Counted from the first letter of the stretch, positions 50,365 to 58,977 are shown. The stretch: DNA of 64,000 bases from Terrabacter sp. 28 (GCA_000955875.1 JYOE01000031.1:30914-94913), one strand, 5' to 3'. Numbers and translations: made by a program. The notes: generated by a model from the letters alone, not told the origin.

Positions 50365-50644
50365 CCAGCCGTCACCCGACTCCCGCTCCGGCGGAACAGG
50401 GTGACGACGTGCAAGAGAAGCTCGCTTCCACCCGCGTCGACCTCAGGGTTGCCGGGTCAAGGTCTGCTCGACAGGCGTGCCGTCCCGCGGTGCGCGTGAC
50501 GAGCCGTGTGACGTGACGGCGACCGTCCGGCATACGCGATCCTTGGGCTCCTCGTGCACACACGGGGAGCCCTTTTCTCGTTGTGGTCGCAGCAGGACAG
50601 CAGAACCCGTCTGGTCACCCATTTCTCGAACTTAGGAGCACCAC
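50361..50644 (+). ncRNA. Structured leader of the infC-rpmI-rplT operon
   Basis: A gene-free stretch of about 280 nt. Near its 5' end CGTCACCC (50370-50377) and GGGTGACG (50399-50406) pair perfectly and enclose a small CCGC/GCGG hairpin (50383-50394). Near the middle is an intrinsic-terminator-like hairpin with a U-tract (separate entry). The final part carries the AGGAG ribosome site (50634-50638). Leader-based control of infC-rpmI-rplT by L20 or attenuation is known in other phyla; I do not recognise this as a named RNA class. Function is inferred from position and structure. Confidence 0.55.
50545..50576 (+). terminator. Attenuator-type terminator in the infC leader
   Basis: GGGCTCCTCGTG (50545-50556) pairs with CACGGGGAGCCC (50561-50572), 12 bp with one G-U, around a CACA loop, followed directly by TTTTCT. 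It is one of very few hairpins in the window with a real U-tract, and it stands 68 nt upstream of the infC start, so it would stop the operon unless bypassed. Confidence 0.7.
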
Positions 50645-51301
50645 ATCAGCGAGCCTCGCATCAACGAGCGCATCCGGGTCCCGGAAGTGCGCTTGGTTGG
50701 CCCCAACGGCGAGCAGGTCGGCATCGTCCGCGTCGAGGACGCGCTGCGTCTGGCCGAGGAGGCGAACCTCGACCTCGTCGAGGTGGCCCCCATGGCCAAG
50801 CCGCCGGTCGCCAAGCTCATGGACTTCGGCAAGTTCAAGTACGAAGCCGCCATGAAGGCACGGGAAGCGCGCAAGAACCAGGTCAACACCGTCATCAAGG
50901 AGATCAAGCTCCGACCGAAGATCGACCCGCACGACTACGGCACCAAGAAGGGCCACGTCGAGCGGTTCCTCAAGGCCGGCGACAAGGTCAAGGTGACGAT
51001 CATGTTCCGCGGTCGCGAGCAGTCGCGACCCGAGCTCGGTCGCCGTCTGCTCGAGCGCCTCGCCGAGGACATCGCCGAGCTCGGCTTCGTCGAGTCGGCC
51101 CCGAAGCAGGATGGCCGCAACATGATCATGGTGATCGGCCCGACCAAGAAGAAGGCGGAGGCCAAGGCCGAGCAGCGTCGCTCCCGCGAGCAGCGCCCGG
51201 CGACGGCCGAGCAGCCCGCAGGCGAGCAGCCGGCAGGCGAGCAGCCCGCGGCCGCAGAGGCCGCCCCGCAGACCGACGAGGCCACCGCCGCCGCCGAGTG
51301 A
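50645..51301 (+). CDS. infC: Translation initiation factor IF-3, AUC start codon
   Basis: 218-aa IF-3. The conserved N-terminus (ISEPRINERIRVPEVRLVG, with Met replacing Ile) requires initiation at ATC 50645: an in-frame TAG sits at 50633-50635 and no ATG, GTG or TTG occurs before GTG 50687, which would delete those residues. AGGAG at 50634-50638 is 6 nt before ATC. IF-3 rejects non-canonical starts, so an AUC/AUU start gives autoregulation, known in E. coli. The domain linker (KAREARKNQ) and C-terminal domain are intact; an Ala/Glu/Gln tail of about 45 residues follows. Confidence 0.93.
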   Translation: MSEPRINERIRVPEVRLVGPNGEQVGIVRVEDALRLAEEANLDLVEVAPMAKPPVAKLMDFGKFKYEAAMKAREARKNQVNTVIKEIKLRPKIDPHDYGTKKGHVERFLKAGDKVKVTIMFRGREQSRPELGRRLLERLAEDIAELGFVESAPKQDGRNMIMVIGPTKKKAEAKAEQRRSREQRPATAEQPAGEQPAGEQPAAAEAAPQTDEATAAAE

Positions 51302-51406
51302 CAGGCGCGCGGTGACCCGCCGGAGGCGAGAGCCCAGTCTCGAGCACCCGGCACGACAGACCACGTACGTCCACTGACGCACGCAACACGAAGGAGATCG
51401 GCCCCC

Positions 51407-51601
51407 ATGCCGAAGATGAAGACGCACAGCGGTGCGAAGAAGCGTTTCCGCCTCACGGGCACCGGCAAGGTCATGCGCGAGCAGGCCGGCGGTCGCCACC
51501 TGCTCGAGCACAAGTCGAGCAAGAAGATGCGTTCCATCGCGAACGACGTCGAGCTCGCCAAGCCGGACGCCAAGAAGGCCAAGAAGCTCCTCGGCAAGTG
51601 A
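51407..51601 (+). CDS. rpmI: Ribosomal protein bL35
   Basis: 64-aa basic 50S protein starting MPKMKTHSGAKKRFRLTGTG, the unmistakable family N-terminus. AAGGAG lies about 10 nt before ATG 51407. Second gene of infC-rpmI-rplT. Confidence 0.97.
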   Translation: MPKMKTHSGAKKRFRLTGTGKVMREQAGGRHLLEHKSSKKMRSIANDVELAKPDAKKAKKLLGK

Positions 51602-51697
51602 GCCGGGACCCCCACCAATCAGCATCTCGCTGAGCAGCCGGGTCTCCGGTAAGCCAGCAGCACGAAGCACTGCACCAAGCAGAGAAGGAGTATTCAC

Positions 51698-52090
51698 GTG
51701 GCACGCGTGAAGCGGGCGGTCAACGCCCAGAAGAAGCGTCGCGTCGTTCTCGAGCGCGCGAGCGGTTACCGCGGTCAGCGGTCGCGTCTCTACCGCAAGG
51801 CCAAGGAGCAGGTCACCCACTCGCTGGGCTACGCCTACCGTGACCGCCGCGCCAAGAAGGGTGACTTCCGTCGCCTCTGGATCCAGCGCATCAACGCCGC
51901 GGCCCGCGCCAACGGCATGACCTACAACCGGTTCATGCAGGGCCTCAAGGCCGCCGGTGTCGAGGTCGACCGCAAGATCCTCGCCGACCTGGCCGTCAAC
52001 GACGCGCCGGCCTTCACCGCGCTCGTGGAGCTCTCCCGCGCCAATGTCCCGGCACAGGCCGAGGCGAAGGTCGCCGGCGACGCCGCCTGA
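51698..52090 (+). CDS. rplT: Ribosomal protein bL20
   Basis: 130-aa basic 50S assembly protein. ARVKRAVNAQKKRR, GYRGQRSRLYRKAKEQ and YRDRRAKKGDFRRLWI are standard. GTG 51698 follows AGAAGGAG. In other bacteria L20 represses this operon at mRNA level, which makes it the natural candidate ligand for the leader described upstream. Confidence 0.97.
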   Translation: MARVKRAVNAQKKRRVVLERASGYRGQRSRLYRKAKEQVTHSLGYAYRDRRAKKGDFRRLWIQRINAAARANGMTYNRFMQGLKAAGVEVDRKILADLAVNDAPAFTALVELSRANVPAQAEAKVAGDAA

Positions 52091-52145
52091 GCGACGCCGC
52101 CTGTCCACTGACAGCCGCAGCGCACCCCGAACGCCGGGACACCCC

Positions 52146-52949
52146 GTGCTGACCAACACCCGATCCGATCGGGTCAAGGCCGTACGGGCGCTGTCCCGGC
52201 GTTCGGTGCGTTCGCGCACCGGGGAGTTCCTCGCGGAGGGGCCGCAGGCCGTCCGTGAGGCGGTCGCCTTCCGGCCCGAGCTGGTCCGCGACGTCTACGT
52301 GACCACCGAGGCGGCCGAGCGCCATACGGCCATCGTCGACGCGGCCCGCGCCGCAGAGCTCTGGGTGCACGAGGTCAGCGCGGAGGTGCTCGCCGCCATG
52401 TGCGACACCGAGTCACCGCAGGGCATCGCGGCCGTGTGCCGGGTGCTCGACGTCCCCCTCGAGGAGGCGCTCGCCGGCCTGCCCGCCGACGCCCTCGTCT
52501 GCGTCCTGACGAACGTGCGTGACCCCGGTAACGCCGGCACCGTCATCCGCGGAGCCGACGCCGCCGGAGCCGACGCCGTCATCGTCAGCGACGCGAGCGT
52601 CGACGTCTACAACAGCAAGGTCGTGCGCTCCACCGTCGGTTCCCTCTGGCACCTGCCCGTGAGCACCGGCGCGACGGTGCCCGAGATCCTCGACGCTCTG
52701 CGTGCCCGCGGCATCCGGCTGCTGGCCGCCGACGGGGCCGGCACCACCCTGCTGCACGAGGCCGACCTCACCGGCGCCCATGCCTGGGTGATGGGCAACG
52801 AGGCGTGGGGGCTGCCCCTGGAGACCCGCGACGCCTGCGACGAGGTCGTGCGCGTCCCCATCTACGGGCACGCCGAGTCCCTCAACCTCGCCATGGCGGC
52901 AACCGTCTGCCTCTACGCCTCGGCCGAGGCACGCCGCACCCGCCGCTGA
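52146..52949 (+). CDS. TrmH/SpoU-family rRNA 2'-O-methyltransferase
   Basis: 267-aa SPOUT methyltransferase. An N-terminal L30e-like substrate-binding domain (VRSRTGEFLAEGPQAVREAV) precedes the knotted catalytic domain with motif 1 (NVRDPGNAGTVIRGADAAG), motif 2 (WVMGNEAWGL) and motif 3 (VPIYGHAESLNLAMAATVCLY). GTG 52146 gives the family-type start LTNTRSDRVKA. The location between rplT and pheS is conserved in actinobacteria. The methylated 23S rRNA site is not deducible. Confidence 0.87.
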   Translation: MLTNTRSDRVKAVRALSRRSVRSRTGEFLAEGPQAVREAVAFRPELVRDVYVTTEAAERHTAIVDAARAAELWVHEVSAEVLAAMCDTESPQGIAAVCRVLDVPLEEALAGLPADALVCVLTNVRDPGNAGTVIRGADAAGADAVIVSDASVDVYNSKVVRSTVGSLWHLPVSTGATVPEILDALRARGIRLLAADGAGTTLLHEADLTGAHAWVMGNEAWGLPLETRDACDEVVRVPIYGHAESLNLAMAATVCLYASAEARRTRR

Positions 52950-52972
52950 CCCAACGCGCGGTCCGCCGTGGC

Positions 52973-52978
52973 TATCCT
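52973..52978 (+). promoter_or_regulatory. Leaderless -10 element of the PAS kinase gene
   Basis: TATCCT is 7 nt before ATG 52986, with no Shine-Dalgarno sequence in between. It supports ATG 52986 over the in-frame GTG 52968, which would lie upstream of the -10. Confidence 0.5.
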
Positions 52979-52985
52979 CGGGACC

Positions 52986-54113
52986 ATGACCTCCGCCGAC
53001 GGGACCGGTTCTGGCCTGCCCGAGTCGGCGGCCAGCGTGGCACCGGTCGCGCAGATGGGCGAGATGCTCCCCGACGGCCTCGTCGTCGTCGGCGGTGACC
53101 GGCGCATCCGCTTCGTCAACACCGAGGCTCTGCGCATCCTCGAGTGCGACAAGGCCGACCTCGAGGGGCGACCGCTCGACGAGGGGCTTCCCCTCACCGA
53201 CAAGTACGGCCGCGACTGGTGGGCCCACACCGACCCGTGGAACGGCCTCGCGAGCCGCCCCGGCCACCGCGAGAAGCTCCTCGTCGCACCCAAGGGCCAC
53301 GACGTCCTCGTCACCGCCCGCTACATCCGCTCGGGGCCGGACGGCGCGGTCGCGCGCGTCATGCTCGGCCTGCGGGACGCCGAGGCGCGCCAGCGCGCCG
53401 AACGCGACCAGGCCACCGTCCTCTCGACGGTGGCGCACGAGCTGCGGGCGCCGCTGACGTCCGTCACCGGCTTCACGAGCAGCCTGCTCCGAAGGTGGGA
53501 ACGCTTCACCGACGAGCAGAAGCGCCTCATGATCGAGACGATCGAGGCGGACGCGACCCGGCTGACCAGGCTCATCACCGAGCTGCTCGACATCTCGCGC
53601 CTCGACTCCGACAACCTCAACCTGCGCCGAGGCCCCGTCGACCTCCACGCGCTGTTGTCGAAGCACGTCACCCGCTACGAGCTCGGTCGCTCCACGGGCA
53701 CGGTGCGCCTGCAGCTGGGCGCGGAGGCGTCGTCCGGCGGACTCCCCGAGATGTGGGCCGACACCGACCGGCTGGAGCAGATCTTCTTCAACCTCATCGA
53801 GAACGGCCTGCTCCACGGCGACGGACGCGTCACGGTGACCCTCGACCGCGGGGGCGAGCTCGGCGACTCACCCGAGTCCGTGGTCGTCGAGGTCGACGAC
53901 GAGGGTGACGGCATACCGCCGGCCGACCGCGAGAAGATCTTCGGCCGTTTCTGGCACGGGCCCTCCAACGCCAGCACCGGCCTCGGCCTCTACGTCGTCC
54001 GCGGACTCGTCGAGGCCCATGGGGGCACGGTGCACGTCTCCGACAACGCGGCGGGCGGCGCCCGCTTCGTCGTGCGGCTGCCCGCCGGGCTGCCCGAGGC
54101 CTTCGGGAGCTGA
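52986..54113 (+). CDS. Soluble PAS-domain sensor histidine kinase
   Basis: 375 aa with no transmembrane segment. PAS-like domain at about residues 22-130 (MLPDGLVVVGGDRRIRFVN), HisKA dimerisation domain with phospho-acceptor His151 in STVAHELRAPLTSV, and an HATPase domain with N-box (FFNLIENGLLHG), G1 (EVDDEGDGI) and G2 (STGLGLYVV) boxes. No response regulator gene is adjacent, so it is an orphan here. Its place between the rRNA methylase and pheS recurs in other actinobacteria, hinting at a link to translation or growth control, which is inference. Confidence 0.85.
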   Translation: MTSADGTGSGLPESAASVAPVAQMGEMLPDGLVVVGGDRRIRFVNTEALRILECDKADLEGRPLDEGLPLTDKYGRDWWAHTDPWNGLASRPGHREKLLVAPKGHDVLVTARYIRSGPDGAVARVMLGLRDAEARQRAERDQATVLSTVAHELRAPLTSVTGFTSSLLRRWERFTDEQKRLMIETIEADATRLTRLITELLDISRLDSDNLNLRRGPVDLHALLSKHVTRYELGRSTGTVRLQLGAEASSGGLPEMWADTDRLEQIFFNLIENGLLHGDGRVTVTLDRGGELGDSPESVVVEVDDEGDGIPPADREKIFGRFWHGPSNASTGLGLYVVRGLVEAHGGTVHVSDNAAGGARFVVRLPAGLPEAFGS

Positions 54114-54154
54114 CCGCGGGCCGGGCGGGCGGCAGGCCCGGTCGCACACGCCCC

Positions 54155-54160
54155 TAGACT
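54155..54160 (+). promoter_or_regulatory. Candidate -10 element of pheST
   Basis: TAGACT (54155-54160) stands about 59 nt before the pheS ATG, so this transcript would have a short leader. The gap shows no T-box-like structure. GAGCGAGAG near 54192 is a possible but distant ribosome site. Confidence 0.4.
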
Positions 54161-54218
54161 GGCAGCCCAGAACCGACCCCATCGAGACCCCCCGAGCGAG
54201 AGCAGCGAACGCACGCCG

Positions 54219-55328
54219 ATGTCCGGACCCAACACGAACTACGACCCGGTCGAGGTCTCCGCGCTCGACCCGGCCAACGTCGACTCAGCCGTGCAGGAGG
54301 CCCTCGCCGCGATCGCGGCCGCCGCCTCGCTCGACGACCTCAAGGCCGTGCGCATCGCGCACCAGGGCGAGAAGAGTCCGCTGGCCCTCGCCAACCGCGA
54401 GATCGGCGCGCTGCCGCCGAGCGCCAAGGCAGAGGCCGGCAAGCGCGTCGGCCAGGCCCGCGGACGGGTCGGCCAGGCCCTCTCGGCGCGCCAGACCGAG
54501 CTCGAGGCCGAGCGCGACGAGCGCATCCTCGTCGAGGAGCGCGTCGACGTCACCGTGCCCGCCCTGCGTCGCCTCACGGGTGCGCGGCACCCGATCGAGC
54601 TGGTCGCCCAACGCCTCGTCGACGCCTTCGTCGGCATGGGCTGGGAGGTCGCCGAGGGCCCCGAGCTCGAGAGCGAGTGGCTCAACTTCGACGCCCTCAA
54701 CCTCGGCCCGGACCACCCCGCGCGCCAGATGCAGGACACCTTCTTCCTCGACCCGGTCGACTCCGGCCTCGTCCTGCGCACCCAGACCTCGCCGGTGCAG
54801 ATCCGCACCATGCTCGAGCAGGAGCCGCCGATCTACATCGTGGCCCCGGGCAAGGTGTTCCGCACGGACGACCTCGACGCGACGCACACCCCGGTCTTCC
54901 ACCAGATCGAGTGCCTCGCCATCGACAAGGGCCTCACGATGGCCCACCTGCGCGGCGCGCTCGACGCGTTCGTCCGCATCATGTTCGGCGAGGACACCCG
55001 CACCCGGGTGCGCGCCAACTACTTCCCCTTCACCGAGCCCAGCATGGAGACCGACTTCCTCTGCTTCGCCTGCCACGGCGAGGAGACCTGGGGCAGCGCC
55101 GAGCCGTGCCGCACCTGCGGCGGCTCCGGCTGGATCGAGCTGGGAGGCTCCGGCATGGTCAACCGCAAGGTGCTGCGCACGTGCGGCATCGACCCCGACG
55201 TCTACTCCGGCTTCGCGTTCGGGCTGGGCATCGAGCGCGCGCTCCAGCTGCGCCACGGGGTGCAGGGCATGCACGAGATCGTCGAGGGCGACATCCGCTT
55301 CTCGCAGCAGTTCGGGATGGGGGCCTGA
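54219..55328 (+). CDS. pheS: Phenylalanyl-tRNA synthetase alpha subunit
   Basis: Class II aminoacyl-tRNA synthetase catalytic subunit, 369 aa. N-terminal coiled coil (about residues 20-110) and the catalytic domain with TGARHPIELVAQR, motif 2 (GKVFRTDDLDATHTPVFHQIE) and motif 3 (GFAFGLGIERALQLRHG). A CxxC...CxxC-like segment (CFACHGEETWG, CRTCGG) lies between them, as in many bacterial PheS. pheT starts 1 bp after the stop. Confidence 0.95.
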   Translation: MSGPNTNYDPVEVSALDPANVDSAVQEALAAIAAAASLDDLKAVRIAHQGEKSPLALANREIGALPPSAKAEAGKRVGQARGRVGQALSARQTELEAERDERILVEERVDVTVPALRRLTGARHPIELVAQRLVDAFVGMGWEVAEGPELESEWLNFDALNLGPDHPARQMQDTFFLDPVDSGLVLRTQTSPVQIRTMLEQEPPIYIVAPGKVFRTDDLDATHTPVFHQIECLAIDKGLTMAHLRGALDAFVRIMFGEDTRTRVRANYFPFTEPSMETDFLCFACHGEETWGSAEPCRTCGGSGWIELGGSGMVNRKVLRTCGIDPDVYSGFAFGLGIERALQLRHGVQGMHEIVEGDIRFSQQFGMGA

Positions 55329-55329
55329 C

Positions 55330-57888
55330 ATGCGTACGCCGCTCAGCTGGCTCGCCGAGTACACCGATCTCGCGCCCGGGGCGCGCGGCGCCGACGTGGC
55401 TGCGAGCCTCGTCAGCGTGGGCCTCGAGGAGGAGGACCTCCACGGGGGCGACATCACCGGCCCGCTCGTCGTGGGTCGCGTCCTCGAGCTCGAGGAGCAG
55501 GTCCAGAAGAACGGCAAGCCGATCCGCTACTGCGTCGTCGACGTGGGGCAGAACGGCCAGATGCTCACCGAGGGCAAGCACCAGGAGATCGTCTGTGGCG
55601 CCACGAACTTCGAGGTCGGCGACCTCGTCGTCGTGGTGCTGCCCGGCGCCGTGCTGCCCGGTGGATTCGAGATCTCGGCGCGCAAGACGTACGGCCGCAT
55701 GTCCAACGGCATGATCTGCGCCGAGGACGAGATCGGCCTCGGACACGACCACGAGGGCATCATCGTGCTCAGCCGGTTGCTGGGCGAGGAGCGCGCCGCA
55801 TCGCTGAGCCCCGGGGACGACGCCATCGCCCTCCTGGGGCTGGCCGACGAGACGGTCGAGACCAACGTCACCCCCGACCGCGGCTACTGCTTCTCGCTGC
55901 GCGGGCTCGCCCGCGAGTACTGGCACGCACAGGGCAGCCCCGAGGGCGGCTTCCGCGACCCGGCTGCCGTGGTCGCGCCCGACGCCAACGGCGACGGCTA
56001 CACCGTGGAGCTCAAGGACGACTCGCCGATCGACGGCAACGAGGGCTGCGACCGCTATGTCGCCCGCATCGTCCGTGGCATCGACCCGACGCGACAGACG
56101 CCGTCGTGGATGGCCCGGCGGCTGACGCAGGCCGGGATGCGACCCATCTCGCTGGCCGTCGACGTGACGAACTACGTCATGCTCGCCGTGGGTCAGCCGC
56201 TGCACGCCTTCGACGTCGACCGGCTGTCCGGATCGGTCGTGGTGCGCCGCGCGCGCGTCGGCGAGAAGCTCACGACCCTCGACGACGTCGAGCGCGCGCT
56301 GAACGTCGACGACCTGCTCATCACCGACGGCGGTGAGCAGCCGCTCGCCATCGCGGGTGTCATGGGTGGCGCGTCGTCCGAGGTGTCCGACACGACCACC
56401 GACGTGCTCATCGAGGCCGCGCACTTCGACCCGACCACGGTCGCGCGCTCGTCACGCCGCCACCGCCTCGTCACCGAGGCCTCCAAGCGCTTCGAGCGCG
56501 GCGTCGACCCGAAGGTGACGGCGGCGGCAGCCCAGCTCGCCGTCGACCTCCTCGTGGAGCACGGCGGCGGCACCGTCGACCCGGGCGTCACCGACGTCGA
56601 CCGCACGACCGACCGGGTGGCCTACCGCCTCGACGTCACCGAGCCCTCTCGCATCGTCGGTGTCGACTACGCCCGCGAGCGGGTCGTCGGCATCCTGCGC
56701 GACCTCGGGTGCTCGGTCGACGAGCAGGGCGCCGGCACCGACGACCGGCACATCCTCGTCACCCCGCCGTCGTGGCGCCCCGACCTCGTCGACGCGCCCG
56801 ACTACGCCGAGGAGGTCGCGCGGATCGACGGGTACAACAACATCCCGTCGATCACCCCGACGCCGACCGAGGGCCGTGGGCTCACGCACGCCCAGCGGGC
56901 TCGTCGCGTCGTCGCCGACGCCCTCGCGGGCTTCGGCCTGACCGAGGTGCTGAGCTACCCGTTCGTCGCCGAAGGTCTGGCCGACCAGCTCATGCTCCCG
57001 GTCGACGACGACCGACGGCAGGCCGTGCGCCTCGCCAACCCGCTGTCCGAGGAGCGGCCGCTGCTGCGCACGTCGATCCTGGCGAGCCTCGTCGACACGC
57101 TGCGCCGCAACGTGGCCCGCGGGCAGAAGGACGTCGCGATCTACGAGCTGGGTCTCGTCTTCCGCCCGGGCGGCCCGCTGGGCACCGCGCCGATCCCGAG
57201 CGTGGCGACGCGTCCCGACGCCGACACCCTCGAGCGCCTGTATGCCGCCGTGCCGGCACAGCCGCGTCGCGCGGGCATCCTCGCGACCGGCCAGACGGAG
57301 CCCGCCGGCTGGTGGGGCCCGGGCCGTGCCGCGGACTGGAGCGACATGGTCGCCGCGGTCCAGACGGTCGCGTCCGCCCTGGCCGTGCCGGTGGTCGTCG
57401 CGAACGACCCCGGCCACGCCCCGTGGCACCCGGGCCGGTGCGCCCGCATCACGCTCCTCGACGGCACCCTCGTGGGCCACGCCGGCGAGCTGCACCCGAA
57501 GGTGGTCGCCGCGCTGGAGCTGCCGGCGCGAACGGTGGCCGCCGAGGTCGACGTCGACGTGCTCATCGCGGCCAGCGCCGAGCCGGTCCAGGCGCAGGCG
57601 TTCTCCACGTTCCCGCCCGCCCTGACCGACGTGGCGCTGCTCGTGGCGTCCGACGTGGCCGCGGCCGACGTCGAGTCGGCGCTGCGTTCCGGCGCGGGGG
57701 AGGCACTCGAGTCGGTGTCGCTCTTCGACGTCTACGAGGGCGAGCACGTGGAGGCGGGTCGCAAGTCGCTCGCCTACCGCCTCACGTTCCGCGCGACCGA
57801 CCGCACGCTGACCACCGAGGAGGTCAACGGCTTCCGTGACGCCGCCGTGGCGTCCGCGGCGTCGGCGACGGGGGCCGTCCAGCGCTGA
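55330..57888 (+). CDS. pheT: Phenylalanyl-tRNA synthetase beta subunit
   Basis: 852 aa; assembles with PheS as an alpha2beta2 enzyme. Domains: EMAP-like tRNA-binding domain (about 40-150), B3/B4 editing domain (about 215-385, with VDVTNYVMLAVGQPLHAFD), B5 domain (about 410-485), class II-like core (about 495-730) and the C-terminal FDX-ACB domain (FSTFPPALTDVALLV to the end). ATG 55330 directly follows pheS. The arginine operator begins only 8 bp after its stop. Confidence 0.95.
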   Translation: MRTPLSWLAEYTDLAPGARGADVAASLVSVGLEEEDLHGGDITGPLVVGRVLELEEQVQKNGKPIRYCVVDVGQNGQMLTEGKHQEIVCGATNFEVGDLVVVVLPGAVLPGGFEISARKTYGRMSNGMICAEDEIGLGHDHEGIIVLSRLLGEERAASLSPGDDAIALLGLADETVETNVTPDRGYCFSLRGLAREYWHAQGSPEGGFRDPAAVVAPDANGDGYTVELKDDSPIDGNEGCDRYVARIVRGIDPTRQTPSWMARRLTQAGMRPISLAVDVTNYVMLAVGQPLHAFDVDRLSGSVVVRRARVGEKLTTLDDVERALNVDDLLITDGGEQPLAIAGVMGGASSEVSDTTTDVLIEAAHFDPTTVARSSRRHRLVTEASKRFERGVDPKVTAAAAQLAVDLLVEHGGGTVDPGVTDVDRTTDRVAYRLDVTEPSRIVGVDYARERVVGILRDLGCSVDEQGAGTDDRHILVTPPSWRPDLVDAPDYAEEVARIDGYNNIPSITPTPTEGRGLTHAQRARRVVADALAGFGLTEVLSYPFVAEGLADQLMLPVDDDRRQAVRLANPLSEERPLLRTSILASLVDTLRRNVARGQKDVAIYELGLVFRPGGPLGTAPIPSVATRPDADTLERLYAAVPAQPRRAGILATGQTEPAGWWGPGRAADWSDMVAAVQTVASALAVPVVVANDPGHAPWHPGRCARITLLDGTLVGHAGELHPKVVAALELPARTVAAEVDVDVLIAASAEPVQAQAFSTFPPALTDVALLVASDVAAADVESALRSGAGEALESVSLFDVYEGEHVEAGRKSLAYRLTFRATDRTLTTEEVNGFRDAAVASAASATGAVQR

Positions 57889-57895
57889 GACCGTC

Positions 57896-57933
57896 CATGC
57901 ACGAATATGCATGATCGTGTATAGTCATGCATT
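57896..57933 (+). promoter_or_regulatory. Tandem ARG boxes overlapping the leaderless argC promoter
   Basis: Box 1 is CATGCA-N6-TGCATG (57896-57913), a perfect 18-bp inverted repeat. Two bp later box 2, CGTGTA-N6-TGCATT (57916-57933), is a degenerate copy. ArgR sites are paired 18-bp imperfect palindromes spaced about 3 bp, so the layout fits. The -10 TATAGT (57920-57925) lies inside box 2, 8 nt before GTG 57934, so ArgR binding should occlude polymerase. There is no Shine-Dalgarno, implying a leaderless argC mRNA. The repressor argR lies at the far end of the same cluster. Confidence 0.8.
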
Positions 57934-58977
57934 GTGATCAGGGCAGCAGTAGCGGGGGCGAGCGGCTACGCCGGAGGAGAGATCCTCCGGCTGCTGCTCG
58001 CCCACCCGCAGTTCGAGGTCGGTGCCGTCACGGCGGCGAGCAGCGCGGGGGAGCGGCTCGGTGCCGTCCACCCCCACCTGGTCCCGCTCGCCGACCGCGT
58101 GCTCGAAGAGACGAACGTCGACAGGCTCTCGGGCCACGAGGTCGTCTTCCTCGCGCTGCCGCACGGCCACTCGGCCGCGCTCGCGGCCCGGCTGCCCGAC
58201 TCGGTCGTCGTCATCGACTGCGGGGCCGACTTCCGGCTCGAGTCCGAGTCGGCGTGGACCACCTTCTACGACACGGCGTATGCCGGCTCGTGGCCCTACG
58301 GCTTGCCGGAGCTGCCCGGGCCGGCCGGCTCCGTGCAGCGCGAGCGGCTCGCCGGGGCGCGGCGGATCGCGGTGCCGGGGTGCTACCCCACGGGCATCTC
58401 GCTCGCCCTCGCGCCCGGCTTCTCGGCCGGCCTGCTGGAGCCCGACGACGTCGTCGTCGTCGCCGCCTCCGGCACGTCCGGCGCGGGCAAGTCCCTCAAG
58501 CCCCACCTGCTCGGCAGCGAGGTGATGGGCTCCATGTCGCCCTACGGCGTCGGTGGCGGACACCGCCACACACCGGAGATCGAGCAGAACCTCGGCCGGG
58601 CGGCGGGTCGGCCGGTCACCGTCTCGTTCACGCCGACCCTCGCCCCCATGCCGCGCGGCATCCTCGCGACGTGCACGGCTCGCCTGCGGCCCGACGCCGA
58701 GCCGGCGGCGGTCCGCGAGACGTGGGAGAAGGCGTACGCCACGGAGCCCTTCGTCCACGTGCTGCCCGAGGGCTCCTGGCCCACCACGGCTGCGGTCGTC
58801 GGCAGCAACCACGTCCAGCTGCAGCTCGCCGTCGACGAGCGGCTGGGCCGGGTCGTGGTCGTCTCGGCCGTCGACAACCTCACCAAGGGCACGGCCGGCG
58901 CCGCCGTCCAGTGCGCGAACATCGCCCTGGGTCTCGACGAGACCCTCGGCCTGCCCATCGCGGGGGTGGCACCGTGA
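57934..58977 (+). CDS. argC: N-acetyl-gamma-glutamyl-phosphate reductase ArgC
   Basis: NADPH-dependent third step of arginine synthesis, 347 aa. Start GTG 57934 places the dinucleotide loop VAGASGYAGGE at residues 6-16. The catalytic Cys is in VPGCYPTGI, and GVGGGHRHTPEIEQ and the C-terminal NLTKGTAGAAVQ are standard. The stop overlaps argJ (GTGA). Confidence 0.95.
   Translation: MIRAAVAGASGYAGGEILRLLLAHPQFEVGAVTAASSAGERLGAVHPHLVPLADRVLEETNVDRLSGHEVVFLALPHGHSAALAARLPDSVVVIDCGADFRLESESAWTTFYDTAYAGSWPYGLPELPGPAGSVQRERLAGARRIAVPGCYPTGISLALAPGFSAGLLEPDDVVVVAASGTSGAGKSLKPHLLGSEVMGSMSPYGVGGGHRHTPEIEQNLGRAAGRPVTVSFTPTLAPMPRGILATCTARLRPDAEPAAVRETWEKAYATEPFVHVLPEGSWPTTAAVVGSNHVQLQLAVDERLGRVVVVSAVDNLTKGTAGAAVQCANIALGLDETLGLPIAGVAP

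Noticed and set aside
50687..50689. GTG as the infC start
   Set aside because: It removes 14 conserved IF-3 residues; ATC 50645 with AGGAG is better supported.
54161..54218. T-box or riboswitch upstream of pheS
   Set aside because: Only about 58 nt between the -10 and the start codon, with no stem I, T-box sequence or terminator.
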